DNA from: Rhodotorula mucilaginosa
Lineage: Eukaryota > Basidiomycota > Microbotryomycetes > Sporidiobolales > Sporidiobolaceae
NCBI GenBank assembly: GCA_034406715.1
Contig: CP137867.1
Location: 744,001 to 808,000 of the forward strand
Direction: 5' to 3'
Length of the DNA: 64,000 bases
How positions within the stretch are numbered: position 1 is the first letter of the stretch; every line of letters begins with the position of its first letter. Under the pieces are notes generated by a model. It was not told the origin of the DNA. It worked only from the letters and a program-made list of their open reading frames with translations, and did no database searches. This document shows, one piece after another, positions 46,078 to 59,575 of the stretch. The position numbers and the translations under genes are program-made.

Positions 46078-47000
46078 CAGGAGCAAAGAGAAAGAAAATC
46101 AGGTCAGCTGACCCTTTCCGAGCGGGCGCAAACCACACCTGTGTCGTCGAGAGAAAAAGAAGCATTGCCAGGACGCACACTCGTCGCTTCTTCGGGCGCG
46201 TGCCACCAATCTTGAGCGGAGTCTGTTGGTTCCCATCTGATCAGTCGGCGGTTCTGCAGCGACAAACACGTTCGTTTGCCTGATCCCGCATAACCCCGGG
46301 GAGGCGCTCGGGAGCAAAGAAAAGTAGGACAGGGACTGACCGCGTCGGTGACCCTCCGTACGAGATGCCGGACGTTGTCTCCGTCTGCGCTCATCAACGT
46401 CCTAAAGACGGCATCGCGTCCCTGTCCGAACCCTTTCCAGACAATCTCGAGTTCGGTCGGCGGCGGCCCCGCCGCCTTGAGTTTCTTGCCGCCGCTCAGG
46501 ACGGGCGGTTCGACAAGGTCGTGGATCTTTTTAAACATCTTGAGCGAGACTTCGACTGCGGCGTCGTACGTTCCTCGCGCTGCGCCCTTGTAGCCTGCCG
46601 AGCCTGCGCTGACCCACGCGACGGGGACATGGGGGTCCCCCGCTGAGGGTTGTTGGGCGCCCGAGGGCGAGGTGGACAAGGTGAGGATGGTGTTGTTGCG
46701 GGTCGAGTAGACGTGGAGCTTGTACGGCTGGTAGAAGCGCGACGAGGCGAGGGCGTGCCCGGGCCCGTGTTGGGCTCGGCGGCGGAGGTCACCGGCCTGG
46801 AGGACGGGCTGCTGACCGGGCAAGAGGGGAGCTGCTGCTGCGGGTGCTCGGAAGGCTTCTGGCAAGACTGCTGCGCCGGGCAGGGGCGGCGTCGTCGTCG
46901 TGGTTGTCGTCGTCGAGTAGGGCTGGAGGCGGACGAGGCGGGCTGCGGGAGTATAGACTGCCCGGTAGACTGATCTCGAAGTGGATGCGATTCCAGCCAT
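46078..47000 (-). CDS. MRPS18: Mitochondrial small-subunit ribosomal protein uS11m
   Basis: Component of the mitoribosomal small-subunit platform. It starts MAGIASTSRSVYRAVYTPAA at ATG 46998-47000, an Arg/Ser-rich mitochondrial presequence, followed by a Thr run and an Ala/Pro/Gln linker. The uS11 core is clear: YKLHVYSTRNNTILTLSTSP, VAWVSAGSAGYKGAARGTYD and LEIVWKGFGQGRDAVFRTLM, then the conserved end PLKIGGTRPKKRRV in the next exon (about 46160-46255). The frame stays open after KKRRV. A good branch site and pyrimidine tract before an AG at 46085 suggest one more intron. With donor GTCAGC near 46122 the protein would stop at 46078-46080, but this last exon is a guess. Confidence 0.82.
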
Positions 47001-47115
47001 CGCTTTGCTGCTCCGAAGTGCGCCGGCTTATGCGATATGGTCAAGAGTGAGAGAGCGAACAAGTCTCGCCTCTTTTGGACGGCGACCAACTCCGTCGAGG
47101 CTCGACTCTGAAGCG
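47001..47115. promoter_or_regulatory. Very short divergent promoter between mt-uS11 and the APC15-like gene
   Basis: Only 115 bp lie between the two ATGs, so leaders and promoters of both genes overlap unless an upstream start or exon was missed. No TATA box is visible. Confidence 0.5.
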
Positions 47116-48005
47116 ATGCCGACTGCGAGGCACTCGAGCAGCAGCTCGGCACTCTGGCCAACTTACTACCCGCCCGCACTCCGGTCCCTCTCCGACCCGA
47201 GGCCGCACCCCGAACCCGCGAAACTGCCTCCGTCTGTCCGGTACCGCAACCACAACTACCACCGGACATTGCAGGACGACCTCGACGACCTCGACAACGA
47301 CGAGGACAATCACTACAACCAGGTCCGCAGAGCGCCGATTCGTGCCCGTCCGAGCGAGACACCCCTTCGCTAACTCTTGGTCTCGACAGGTGTACGACCT
47401 CAGGCAGTACGGGCACTCGTGGCTCGTCCCGCTCGGGAGACAACGAACTCACGATGAAGAAGTAGACGTAAGCCCGGCTTGGCCCTTGCTACTCCGCTGC
47501 GCACACTCGTTCCCTGACTCTCCTCACTCTCTTTTTCACCCGGATCCAACTATCCCGACGGCGCCGTCCTTTCTTCAAACAGTCACAGTACCACTCGTCG
47601 CCGAATCACCACCCCACAGACGGCGACTTGTCCTTCTCGCCCCCTCTCCATCCCATCGACGGCGGCGGCGGCGGCGGCGGCGGCGGAGGTGGTCCTCAAG
47701 TCGAGTACTACGACGGCGTCCTCAACCTCGACGAACTCGCACGGCGGCCGGGGCCGTTGAGAATACCACCGCGAGACGACGATGATGATGATGGAGGGGA
47801 GGGCGTGGTCGATCTGGATGCCGAGATTGAGGATGCCGACGCGACGGACCTCGATTCGGACGACGACGATGACGACGACGAGCGGTCGAATGCTGCTGGT
47901 GACGACAACGACGATAATGCTCGCGGCGGTGGAACTCCTACTCGGCATCGCAGGCGGCCCGCTACCCACGACAGCGACGACGACGACGAGAGCATGGACG
48001 TGTAG
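47116..48005 (+). CDS. APC15-like anaphase-promoting complex subunit (tentative)
   Basis: Three exons; starts MPTARHSSSSSALWPTYYPP at ATG 47116. A helical segment, RYRNHNYHRTLQDDLDDLD, leads into YGHSWLVPLGRQRTHDEE, which corresponds to the Leu-Val-Pro-Ile-Gly block of APC15. Then a poly-Gly run (about 47655-47690), EYYDGVLNLDEL and a very acidic Asp-rich tail ending DDESMDV. Human APC15 has the same order: N-terminal Trp-containing segment, helix, L-V-P-I-G, then a long Asp/Glu tail. Residue-level similarity is limited to the core, so the call rests on architecture. APC15/Mnd2 regulates checkpoint-complex turnover on the APC/C. The acceptor before SQYHSSPNHHP keeps the frame open to TAG at 48003-48005. 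Confidence 0.5.
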
Positions 48006-48173
48006 CGGGAGCAGCTTGGGGTGGGGACTGCCTGGCCTCCTCTCAATTGTCGCCAAATCCTCTGGTCCAGTCATGTACTGCATTCAATACAGAAGGGCGT
48101 TTCGGGAGAGACTATATGAACGACGACGACAAGGGAGGGCACTGCGCAGATGTGATTCGTACAAACGGTCGCG

Positions 48174-48195
48174 GAGAGAGAGAGAGAGAGAGAGA
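48174..48195. repeat. (GA)n microsatellite
   Basis: About 11 uninterrupted GA dinucleotides in the 291-bp space between the convergent APC15-like gene and the next minus-strand gene. Shorter GA runs follow at 48200-48243. Nothing else is supported in that interval. Confidence 0.9.
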
Positions 48196-48296
48196 AATTC
48201 GAGAGAGGGTGGGAGGTATGGATCGGCACAGAGAGAGAGAGAGCAGGTGTCGTCAAAACATGCGAATATAGCGCAGGATACATGGCACCGCCATTC

Positions 48297-50426
48297 TCAG
48301 TTGCGCTCATTCAGGGTCTTGCCCTTGCGAGAAGGAGGAGTTGCGGCCGTCGTCCCAGTCGAACCGCGCAAAGCCGGAGCGGCATTGCCGCCCACCGCCA
48401 CAGCGGCCGTCTCCTGTAGCTTTGCCTTGCGCAACTCGGCCGCCTTGTTCAACCGCGGAGTCAACGTCGGCGGCGGCGGCGGAGGAGCTGCTGTCCTACT
48501 CGTTGTCGTCGTCGTCCCTTTCGAGAGCGAGAGACTCTTCCTCGGTCCTGCTGAGGCGCTCGACGCCGGACGAGACGCGGACGCGGAGGACGAGAGCGAG
48601 CCACCAGTCGCAGAAGCGGGTCGGTAGGTCCGGTCGCCTGCGGCGGCGGTGGTCGCCGATCCTCCCACCGCCGCCGAAGAAGAAGCACAGGTCGCTCGCG
48701 CGTTCGCCAGCGACGACGAGGACAACAGCGAAGGGCGACCAGCAGCACCTTTCGCGCCTGCGCCTCCTGCGCCGCCGCCAGTTCGGAGACTCGCCGCTTT
48801 CGTCATCCGAGGTGCGATCGCCGGTTCGCGAAGCGCTTTCAACTCCGCCGAGACGGGTCCGAGACCAGTACCAGTACTCGGCCGACCTGACGCCGCGGCA
48901 GTACTCGGACCCGGCATGGACGAGCCAAGACTCGCGCGGCCGGCCGTGATGATCCCCTTTGTGCGATTGACCGAAGAAGAAGGAGGCGCGCTCGCGTCGA
49001 GACCTTGACGGAGCAAGGCGGCGCGACTCATGCGGACTTCCACCACCTTGGCGCCGCGTGTGGTCGTCGTCGTCGTTGTCGAGGTCGCCGCCGCGCCCAG
49101 AGCCGACTGACGCCGCGCGCGGTCCAACGCGACTCGCTCGGCGGTCGAGATACTCTGCCGCACGCGCGACGTCGTCGCCGCGCTCGGGTCCGGTTGTCCG
49201 AGACGAAGGGCAGCAGCCTTGGTCAAGCGTGGCATGATAGTGGGTTGGGCGAGACTACGCGGAGTCGCTCGGCTCGTTTGTGGCGTAGGGGCGGCGGCGG
49301 CGGCGGCCGGGGAGGGGACGTTGATGGTAGAACGACGAGGTGTCGCCGGCGGAAGTGCGATCCCGAGACGGAGCGCCGCAGCTTTGGTCATGCGGGGTTG
49401 GATGGCCGGTTTCGAGGACGACGGTGGGGCAGGGCGCGCCTTGAACCCGTTCGAAGTAGTGGCGGACTGGGTCGAGGACGCCCTGGAAAGGTGCGAGAGG
49501 GCGGAAGAAGCACGCGAGCGGGCCGGGGTGGCGATCGGCCTCTGGAGATTCTCATCCACCTGCTCTGGTACTGGGCTGGGCGATTGTGTAGTCGGTTCGG
49601 GATCTTGAACGTCACGCTCGGCATCCGTGCCGGCGAAGCTCTCTGGCTCGGGCGAAGGAGATCTCGCGCGCGTAAAGACTCGTCGTTCGAAGGTGGTGGC
49701 CTCGACGTCCGTGCCGTTGTTGGACTGGTCTCGAGACGCGAGCGGACTCGCAGTCCCGCTGGCCGCACCGCTGCCTCGACTGCTCCGGCTGATCTTGCGC
49801 AGGCGCTGCTGTTCCTCGCGCGCTTCGACTTCTGCGAGGGCCTTCTCGATCGCGGGCGAGAGTCGGCGCTCGACTGCTGGAGCAGGGGCTGCTTCCTGCT
49901 TCGCTTCGAACGCTGCATTCGAGAGGGCGAACGGCTTTGGCGCGGCATTGCTCGTCGTGACTGTTGCGACGGCGGCGGTTTCTTCCTTCGGCTCGTCGAG
50001 GCAGGGGAACAGGATCTCGATCGCCATGGTGGCCGCGTCGAGCGAAGGAGCAGCAAACGTGCGCAGCGTCGGACATTCAGTTGCGAGCCTGTAGCAGAGA
50101 GCAACCTTCGTCAGCCTTTCACATTCTTGTTCGCCGCTGAGATGCACCGCGACGCACGCTCCAGTCCGTAGCTCCCTCGCGCACGCGACAGCGTTCGCGC
50201 CCTCGACGACCATAGCGAGATGGGACGTCCTCTGATGCTGATCACCGCTCCCGCCGTCGTCGACGTCGATTCCGGCCTCTTCCAACTCTTCTCCGCTCAG
50301 CTTGTCCTCCTTGACGACGACGAGTCCCGCGCCGGACAGGATTCGACGAGCATACGGAGCTCCCAAGTGCGCTTCTGGGGCGAAGAGCACAAGCAGCGTA
50401 CGCTGGACGTCGGCATCGGCGGCCAT
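48297..50426 (-). CDS. Pseudo-NDPK protein with five-fold R-[ML]-[TSN]-[KR]-AA-x-LR motif
   Basis: A single exon of 709 residues. The N-terminal about 145 residues resemble a nucleoside diphosphate kinase fold: QRTLLVLFAPEAHLGAPYAR, HLAMVVEGANAVACARELRT and a terminal TLRTFAAPSLDAATMAIEIL. The NDPK catalytic segment N-x-x-H-G-S-D is missing, so it is probably not an enzyme. After a short coiled coil (AIEKALAEVEAREEQQRLRK) the rest is disordered and Ser/Thr/Ala-rich. It carries five copies of a basic motif: PRMTKAAALRLG (about 342), PRLTKAAALRLG (about 397), VRMSRAALLRQG (about 462), PRMTKAASLRTG (about 538) and PRLNKAAELRKA (about 656). No family name is known to me. Repeated basic motifs in a disordered tail suggest multivalent binding (microtubule, RNA or kinase docking), which is speculation. 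Confidence 0.75.
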   Translation of the reverse strand: MAADADVQRTLLVLFAPEAHLGAPYARRILSGAGLVVVKEDKLSGEELEEAGIDVDDGGSGDQHQRTSHLAMVVEGANAVACARELRTGACVAVHLSGEQECERLTKVALCYRLATECPTLRTFAAPSLDAATMAIEILFPCLDEPKEETAAVATVTTSNAAPKPFALSNAAFEAKQEAAPAPAVERRLSPAIEKALAEVEAREEQQRLRKISRSSRGSGAASGTASPLASRDQSNNGTDVEATTFERRVFTRARSPSPEPESFAGTDAERDVQDPEPTTQSPSPVPEQVDENLQRPIATPARSRASSALSHLSRASSTQSATTSNGFKARPAPPSSSKPAIQPRMTKAAALRLGIALPPATPRRSTINVPSPAAAAAAPTPQTSRATPRSLAQPTIMPRLTKAAALRLGQPDPSAATTSRVRQSISTAERVALDRARRQSALGAAATSTTTTTTTRGAKVVEVRMSRAALLRQGLDASAPPSSSVNRTKGIITAGRASLGSSMPGPSTAAASGRPSTGTGLGPVSAELKALREPAIAPRMTKAASLRTGGGAGGAGAKGAAGRPSLLSSSSLANARATCASSSAAVGGSATTAAAGDRTYRPASATGGSLSSSASASRPASSASAGPRKSLSLSKGTTTTTSRTAAPPPPPPTLTPRLNKAAELRKAKLQETAAVAVGGNAAPALRGSTGTTAATPPSRKGKTLNERN

Positions 50427-50884
50427 GGCGGGGCGGAGGGGAGAAGTTGAGGCAACAACAGCGACGGGTGAGCGGGCGTTGGGCTCGGCGGCAGAGTCGC
50501 CTTGCTCGCGTCGATAGGCGTGGTCTACCTGTTGCTGTGCTTAGCGAGCCTCGCCTCGGAGCACAGCGGTGCGAGCGAAGGGGAGCCTGCGCTCACCCAC
50601 TCCCGTACCGCGCCTCGACGCGGCCGACATGTGAAAAGATTTTCTGCAGGCTCTACGTAGAGAATTTTTCATGTTACAGCTGCACGTACACGGAGTGCAT
50701 CCTCCTCTCATCCCATGGGACGCTGGGAGGCGCAAGTCCGGCAGCTCAGGCACTGTGGACACTTGGTGGACAACTTGGGACAACCCTGCAAGTCCGACGA
50801 AGAAATCGCTCGAGGAGGCCGGCCTACACGCAAATTGCTCAGTCATACATTGCGGATCCAGCGATACAAAAAAGTCAAGTCTAT
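50427..50884. other. Intergenic: upstream of the pseudo-NDPK gene
   Basis: 458 bp between two minus-strand genes. AT-richer at about 50635-50700. No supported gene. Confidence 0.5.
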
Positions 50885-52415
50885 CTACGCGGGCTCTTGG
50901 AAGCCCTTATGGTGCTTGCGGTGGTGGTTGCGGTGGCGGCGTCTGTGCTCTTCCTTCCGGTGGTGGCGCCTGTCGTTCTCTGCGTCCGTCTCCTCTTCAG
51001 ACCGACGCCCCTCCTCGGCGCCACTCGGCGGTCCCTTGAGCGCTTCCGCCTCCTCCAGCTCGCGACGCCGACGTTCCCGTTCCCGACGTCGCTTCTCGCG
51101 GTGGCGTTGCTTCTGACGGCGTAAGCGCTCTTCTTCTTCGGCTTCGACTTCGGCCGTAAAGGGGCTCGGCAGTTGTCGGTGAGCGAACCATTCGCGAAGC
51201 TCGTGGATGGACTTGTTGACGGTCGGGCCCCAGTTGGCGGCAACCGACTGACCGAGCTGCTTGACCGATTCGAGTATCGTTGGCGTCGACGGGGACTGGG
51301 CCTCTACGCCGCCCTGAACACTCTCCGCAGGGGCGGACGCAGGTCCCAGCTTGTCGGTGCTGACTTTGAGCGACGCTGAGCCCGCGAGCGAGACCGAGTT
51401 GGCGTCCGTGTTCTTCAAAAGCTCGAGCGCCTCCTGTTTCTCGCGCTTGCGGATCTCGGCGTCGAGGTCTACTTCCCGCTGGAACGTATCACGACGCTTG
51501 CGGCCTCGGCCGCCGATCGGTGCGACCGTCCCGACTGGCATTGATGGCGCTGCTTCCGGCCCTTCGAGGCAGACTCGGACGGGCCAAAAACGGCGAGCTT
51601 TGCAGGCCCAGTCGCTTGAGCCAATAGCGTTCTCAGAGTTCAGAGGTGTCCATGTCGTGAAACTCGACGAGGTGGTCGAATCCGGAAGGACCTTGCAACT
51701 GTCGTTTGTGGCCGGGAGCGCAGTCGTGAAGATGTGAACGAACGGCGAGTGAGCCTCTGCAGATACGCTCAAGCGTCAGCTCGGGTAGCCATTTCTGACT
51801 CTGTTCAGCTACCAGGTCTTTCGGGACGCACCCGTGGCCGGACCCCGAAAGCGGACCATGAAATGGCCGCGCGCTTTCAGCTGATGCTGCTCGAGAAACG
51901 CCTCGAGGTTCGCATGGAACTGCAGTTGGGCTGTCAGCCTCGCTCTATAGTGCAGGTGTCTATCTCGCACCGTCGGCCCACCTCTTCTTTCTTCAGAGCG
52001 TGCATGAAGCGACGCTGGATCGTCTTACGGCTGATATCGAGCGGTTGCAGAAAGCCGGCGGACCGCAGCCCTTGCAAGAAGATTGGATCCTCGAGCGGGT
52101 TCGTATTGACATCGAAGTCGGTATTCAGAGGAACGAGTCGAGTCTCCGACCGCTTGGGATCTGAACGTCCGGACGAGGCGGCGGAGGCGTCGCGACTCCG
52201 AAGGCACCACTTGAGGCGAGGACGCACTTGCAGAGTCTGCACTTGGAAAGCTGTTGCTGGACTCTGGGTCGGATTCTTCGAAGGATCCGAATTTCCAAGG
52301 CGTACATCGGGGAAAGCGTCCTCCAGCGAGAACGAGCCTGAGAAGGTCAAGGAGAGTCAGCACTAGTCAAGCTCACACAGCTCTAGCTATACGCACTCGA
52401 TCGAGGGCACTCCAT
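50885..52415 (-). CDS. Unrecognised protein with basic coiled-coil C terminus
   Basis: No family recognised. The model starts MECPRSS at ATG 52413-52415, splices from A|GTGCGT into SFSLEDAFPDVRLGNSDPSK, and continues VPLNTDFDVNTNPLEDPIFL, GFLQPLDISRKTIQRRFMHA and LKKEE. It then joins FHANLEAFLEQHQLKARGHF across an intron and EAHSPFVHIFTTALPATNDS across the next, both in frame. Further on, WACKARRFWPVRVCLEG is followed by GRGRKRRDTFQREVDLDAEI, SVKQLGQSVAANWGPTVNKS and a Glu/Arg-rich coiled coil with a His/Arg-rich end (HHKGFQEPA). Frame continuity across three introns supports a real gene. The first exon is the weakest part. Basic runs could be nuclear localisation signals. Confidence 0.6.
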
Positions 52416-52698
52416 GGTGTCTAGAGCAAGTGGAACCTCGTATGGGAGACAGAAGCCTCTGCGAAGGGAGACAGGGGCCGTGCACGTCTCGAGGTCCTCG
52501 GACAAGCCGAGTTCGCTTCCCACGGAGCTGCAACGCCTCTGCAGTGGACAAGATAGGACATGATAAGTACTGCAATGCATAATCGCGCTGCGACACAGCA
52601 AACGGGGAAAGGCAGGAGATTGAACTAGGATGACAGAACGTGAAGACCGGGTATATAAACGTGAGGAGACACAACGAGAAGCAGGAGAGACAGAAAGG

Positions 52699-54593
52699 CT
52701 ATGCGCCGTTGTGCTGCTGGTGAGCTTGCTGCTTGGCCGCAGACGACTCCTTCAGGGCTGCGGGGGTGATGAGAAGGGATCAGCAAGGGTCACAAACGAC
52801 CGTAATCCGATAATCTGCACTTACCGAGCAGCTGCTTCGAACGGAAAGCCTCGTAGTGGACCATCGAGGTCGTCTCAATCAAATCTTGCAGGTGCGTACT
52901 GTACAGAAGAAGCGCCAAGTCAGTCAGTCAGTCGAGGTAAAAAGTCTGCGCCAGTAGATCCGCCGCTCACCGAGTCAGGAAGTTTCGGAGGTAGTTGAAA
53001 TCGCAGTGCGCCTCGTTCTCGACGTTGACGACGCCCCACCGGTTCTTGCGGCCACGGACCGGCTGGCCGTCAACCATCACGTTCCGCTCCGAACCGACGA
53101 CAGCGAACGGCATCATGCTCTGCGAAGTTGGGACCTCGTCAGAAATGCTGGCCAGTTCTCATCGCGCTAATCGGAAGTGGACGTACCCGGATGGCCTGAT
53201 TCAGCTGTCGCTCCTCGGCATCGTTCTCCTCGGTATCAAACGGATAGACTCGGATGTTGTTGTGAGCCAGCTCTGCCCGAATCTGAAGGGCGGATCGGAG
53301 ACATCAGCGCGAGGAGCCACAAGTCTCCCAGGCAGGCGGTCGCAAACGTACTCGCTCCTTGAATGCCTCGCGCTCCTCCAGGGTCAGGCTGTCACTCTTG
53401 GCGATGACGGGCACGACGTTGACGACCTCGGACAGCTTCTTCATGACGACAATGTCGATCGCCTTGAGCGTGTGTCCCGTCGGCGCGATAAAGTACAAGC
53501 AGGCGTGGATGCGAGTGTCGACAATGTGCTTGTCCCGCATGGCCGTGAGCTCTTTTCGGAGGTAGGCCGAGTGCTGGTCCTTGATGTACTTGATGATCGG
53601 CTCCCAGCTACGAAGAGCGCGGGATGGTCAGCGAGTCCGCGCGCTGTAGAACCACTGGCTGAACGAAGCTCACCAGTTCTCGTTGTTGACGAGGTCTCCG
53701 TACCCCGGAGTGTCGACAATGTTGAGGCGCAGGCGGACGTTGTTCTCCTGAACCACTGCCGACACAATGCTTCATCAGCAATGGTCCATGAGGTGCAGTG
53801 AAGCGCGGTAGCGCCCCAAGGGAAGCCGGGTCACATCCCTCCCTCGCACCACTGACGTACTGTGAGAGACAGCCTGGATTTCCGTCGTCTGGCGAATAGG
53901 CTCATCCGCCTCGAACCGGCCCTTTGTGTCGACGAGGTGAGACGCAAAGATGGTGTTGATCATTGTTGACTTGCCGAGCCCGGATTGACCTGCAAGGCGC
54001 GAGGGAGTCGAGAGTCAGCAAGACATGAATAGCGTTTCTGAGGTGGGGATGCTGTTCCGGCCCGAGCAGCCTCATTTCCGCCGCGGAACACTCTCCAGAC
54101 AGCGTGCAAATCCATGTACGGGCTGTGCACGTCGCGCGCGTGGTCTTGGGCCTCGATGTGCCTCCTCTAGTCCCGCCCGAGTGTCCTTGACGGGGGCTGT
54201 GCACACCGCGGTCGAACCGCCGCATAAGCCTCTAGGAGCCGCGCCGGCTGCCCGCAGCATTCTGAGCATTTCGAGAGTGCATACTGACCGACGACAATAA
54301 CATTGAACTGCGGCGCAAAGTGTCAGCGAGCGAGTCGCGACGAACACCAGCTGCGAGTCGAAGCACTCACCTGGAAACCGCGCTTTAGGAGCTTGTTCTC
54401 GATCTGTCGCGTAATCGAGTCGAAACCGACGCTGCAGGTGTACAGGCGCAGCGTCAGCACAGGGCGTTCGACGAGCGAGCGGGGCGTGCAGCTTTCGTCG
54501 ACGTTGACCGGGAGGTGTAAGGGGACAGAGCACGTACTAGGACGACAGGCGCGTAAGAGACTCGCTCGTAGGAGACTGTGCAACCGCTGCCAT
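52699..54593 (-). CDS. CDC10: Septin Cdc10
   Basis: GTP-binding filament protein of the bud-neck septin ring. It starts [18 protein letters not shown] at ATG 54591-54593 and splices into [20 protein letters not shown], the exact Cdc10 opening. G1 is [19 protein letters not shown]3 lies in [24 protein letters not shown] (G4) is in [15 protein letters not shown]. Septin unique element residues follow: [40 protein letters not shown] and [20 protein letters not shown]. As in yeast Cdc10 there is no long C-terminal coiled coil; the protein ends [11 protein letters not shown]. About eight introns. Cdc10-like septins sit at the core of the hetero-octamer (established). Confidence 0.95.
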
Positions 54594-54849
54594 CCCTGCA
54601 AACCAACAATCGAGGCGCGTAGAGTAGGTGGGCTTGACAAAAAGACAACTCTGCTGCCGCTCCACCTGTCGGCCTGACCGGACCATGGCGCAAAGAGAGG
54701 CTCGCACACTAAAGGCTGTAAGGGAGAATCGTGTTTGTTACAGGCAAATGCTTCGCACATCTATGCATACGTCGGAGCGCGCGCCTCCGAGGCGCACGGC
54801 CCCATTTGTTTTTTGGTTGTCGGCTTTTTCTCCTGGCGAGGATCTCCCT

Positions 54850-57733
<2,884 letters not shown>

Positions 57734-58724
57734 ACTAGTTCTGAGAATCGAGCCCTTGTCGGGCTGCCTGCTCAGCGCGTCAATGCGGCGATGGGGTGGA
57801 GGAGCGAGACGGACCCGTTTAGAGATTTCGGCCGAGGCATTCAATTGGGTCGGCTTTCACCAATCACTGCTTACTGCCTGGTATGGCTGTCTCGTGCCTC
57901 CTAGCTCTCTACTCGCCGCTAGCACGCTGGACGAACGCCCTATGCGTTCCTCCGAGTCCTCGACGGGCAGCTCCTTCGACGGACGTCCGTCTCCTCGGTC
58001 CCTCGCTCCCTCCAGACCGCGCCGTCGCAATGCCCTGGCTTGAGCCTTCGCGTGGTGGCCCCAACAGCTTGAAGATGCGCGACAAAGAAGCGCGCGAAGG
58101 ACCCGCCATGCATGTAGCGCAGCAGCTTGGGCGCTCTCGGGACCGGGAATTGGCGATTTCTCAGTCCCTCTTTTCGCTCCTCCACTGCTCGCCTGAACGC
58201 TAGACACTCCTATCACCCGTCTCGTCACGCTGCCGAACGGCTGCGTAGCTCGAGCCTATGCCAGACGGTTACGCTCCAGCTCGAGCGGTGGCGATACGCA
58301 GTGGCGACCCTTGAAGCTGCTTTCACCACTCTGTCGCACTTGCGGTCAATTTGGGACAGGTGCACGGATCATTTCAACTGCCCACACTCAACTTGCTCTG
58401 ACAAGGCTTGGGGTTGATTCTCCAGGCTGGGCTTAATTGCAAGGGTCCGGACTTGAGCGCGAGGGCAGACCCCTCCTCAGTCAACACGCATCCGTTGCGT
58501 CGTGGTCTCTGACGAGAACCAATCCGATCCGGCCGTGCCGTACCCCGCTACGCACGCGCACCCGAGCACGTCCCCGCACGTCGCTGTCGAACCCGCACAC
58601 GTCGCACGCTTCCGCACAGCTGCACGTCGTCACCGAACGTATCCGTTACGTTACCGATCCGCACAGGAGCAGGCCCGAGTCCTACCTGCTGCACCGCCGG
58701 GGTCCCCCGTGGCCCAACCGGGTT

Positions 58725-58777
58725 CCTTCCCCGGTCGTCTGAAGGAGGAGTAGTGGCCCTAAGCCACCCTTTTTTTT
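58725..58777 (+). terminator. Unit 1 double hairpin plus T8
   Basis: Hairpin a: CCTTC (58725-58729) pairs with GAAGG (58741-58745), 11-nt loop. Hairpin b: GTGGC (58753-58757), loop CCTAA, GCCAC (58763-58767). Eight T follow at 58770-58777. The layout matches units 2 and 3. It could be an RNA polymerase III stop preceded by a structured 3' end. Confidence 0.55.
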
Positions 58778-58789
58778 CTTCCTCGGGCT

Positions 58790-59575
58790 TGCTGTTACGG
58801 CCGGGGTGAGCTTGCGTTTGTCCACGTGCGACAGCTTTTCGAAGGTGCGGATGGGTGCGGCTCCGCGGCCGATTGAAGCCGACTCCCGCTCTCGGCCGGA
58901 ATTCGCAAGACGCACGCGTCGCAAGTCCTCAGCCAGGGCCTACCACTCCCCGTAAACAGGCTCCAGCTGTACGCTCATCTTAGAACAGCTTTGATGCGGA
59001 AGCATCGCACCTCCGGCACCGGCCATCGATCACCCGCACCTCGCCGGACAAAGGCCGCGCGCGTGCGGGACGAGTTCCCGCTTCCCTCTTTCGGCTGGAC
59101 AAGGGTCTGCATCGCCGCCAGCGCCCCGCGCCCATCAAGCGGCACCTGCTTGTCGTTTGCTGTACGGCGTCCATGTCAAGGAGACGCGCCAATTGGGCCT
59201 CCTAGGGGCGACATCAACCTGCTCCCAAAGCCCGACCCGCTTCCCGGTGCGACTCCGCCTCTCGCACGCTCGGAAACGGCGCATTCGCCTGATGTGCCGG
59301 CTTTCATCGCAACTTCAACGCTCGCTACAAGTTCGCTAAGGGTCTACGTCCGCGGAGTGCGGTTCAGGTCAACCCCGGCAAGGGAGCCGGGGGTGCAACG
59401 GCCTGAGAAACGAGCGTTCTTCAGACTGGCAGGACACGCGTGTGTCTGCACCACGGGATTGCGGTTGCGGAATGCATAGCACAGCGGGGCTATGGCATGA
59501 ACCAAGCTGCCTGGCGGGTCCTTCCCCGAGACCGAGAAGGCGATTGGTAGGCGTAACCTACCCCCTCTTCTTTTT
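58790..59575 (+). repeat. Tandem unit 2 (candidate structured RNA gene)
   Basis: Aligns by eye with the unit at about 59740-60496 over most of its length. Shared islands include GCTCTCGG near 58887 versus 59873, AGCTxTAC near 58965 versus 59916, a GCCGG-to-CTTTCGG block near 59043-59094 versus 59994-60050, and GGGTCTACG at 59340 versus 60291. Divergence is high, so the copies are old. A 7-bp hairpin (CCCCGGC / GCCGGGG) lies at 59373-59392 and a weak B-box-like GGTTCAGGTCA at 59361-59371. Confidence 0.5.
59520..59575 (+). terminator. Unit 2 double hairpin plus T5
   Basis: Hairpin a: CCTTC (59520-59524) and GAAGG (59536-59540). Hairpin b: GGTAGG (59546-59551), loop CGTAA, CCTACC (59557-59562). 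T5 follows at 59571-59575 after CCCTCTTC. Hairpin b differs from unit 3 by a T-A versus C-G pair that keeps pairing. Confidence 0.6.

Noticed and set aside
48130-48260. (GA)n tract as a centromere or regulatory element
   Set aside because: A short microsatellite in a gap between convergent genes; nothing else supports function.
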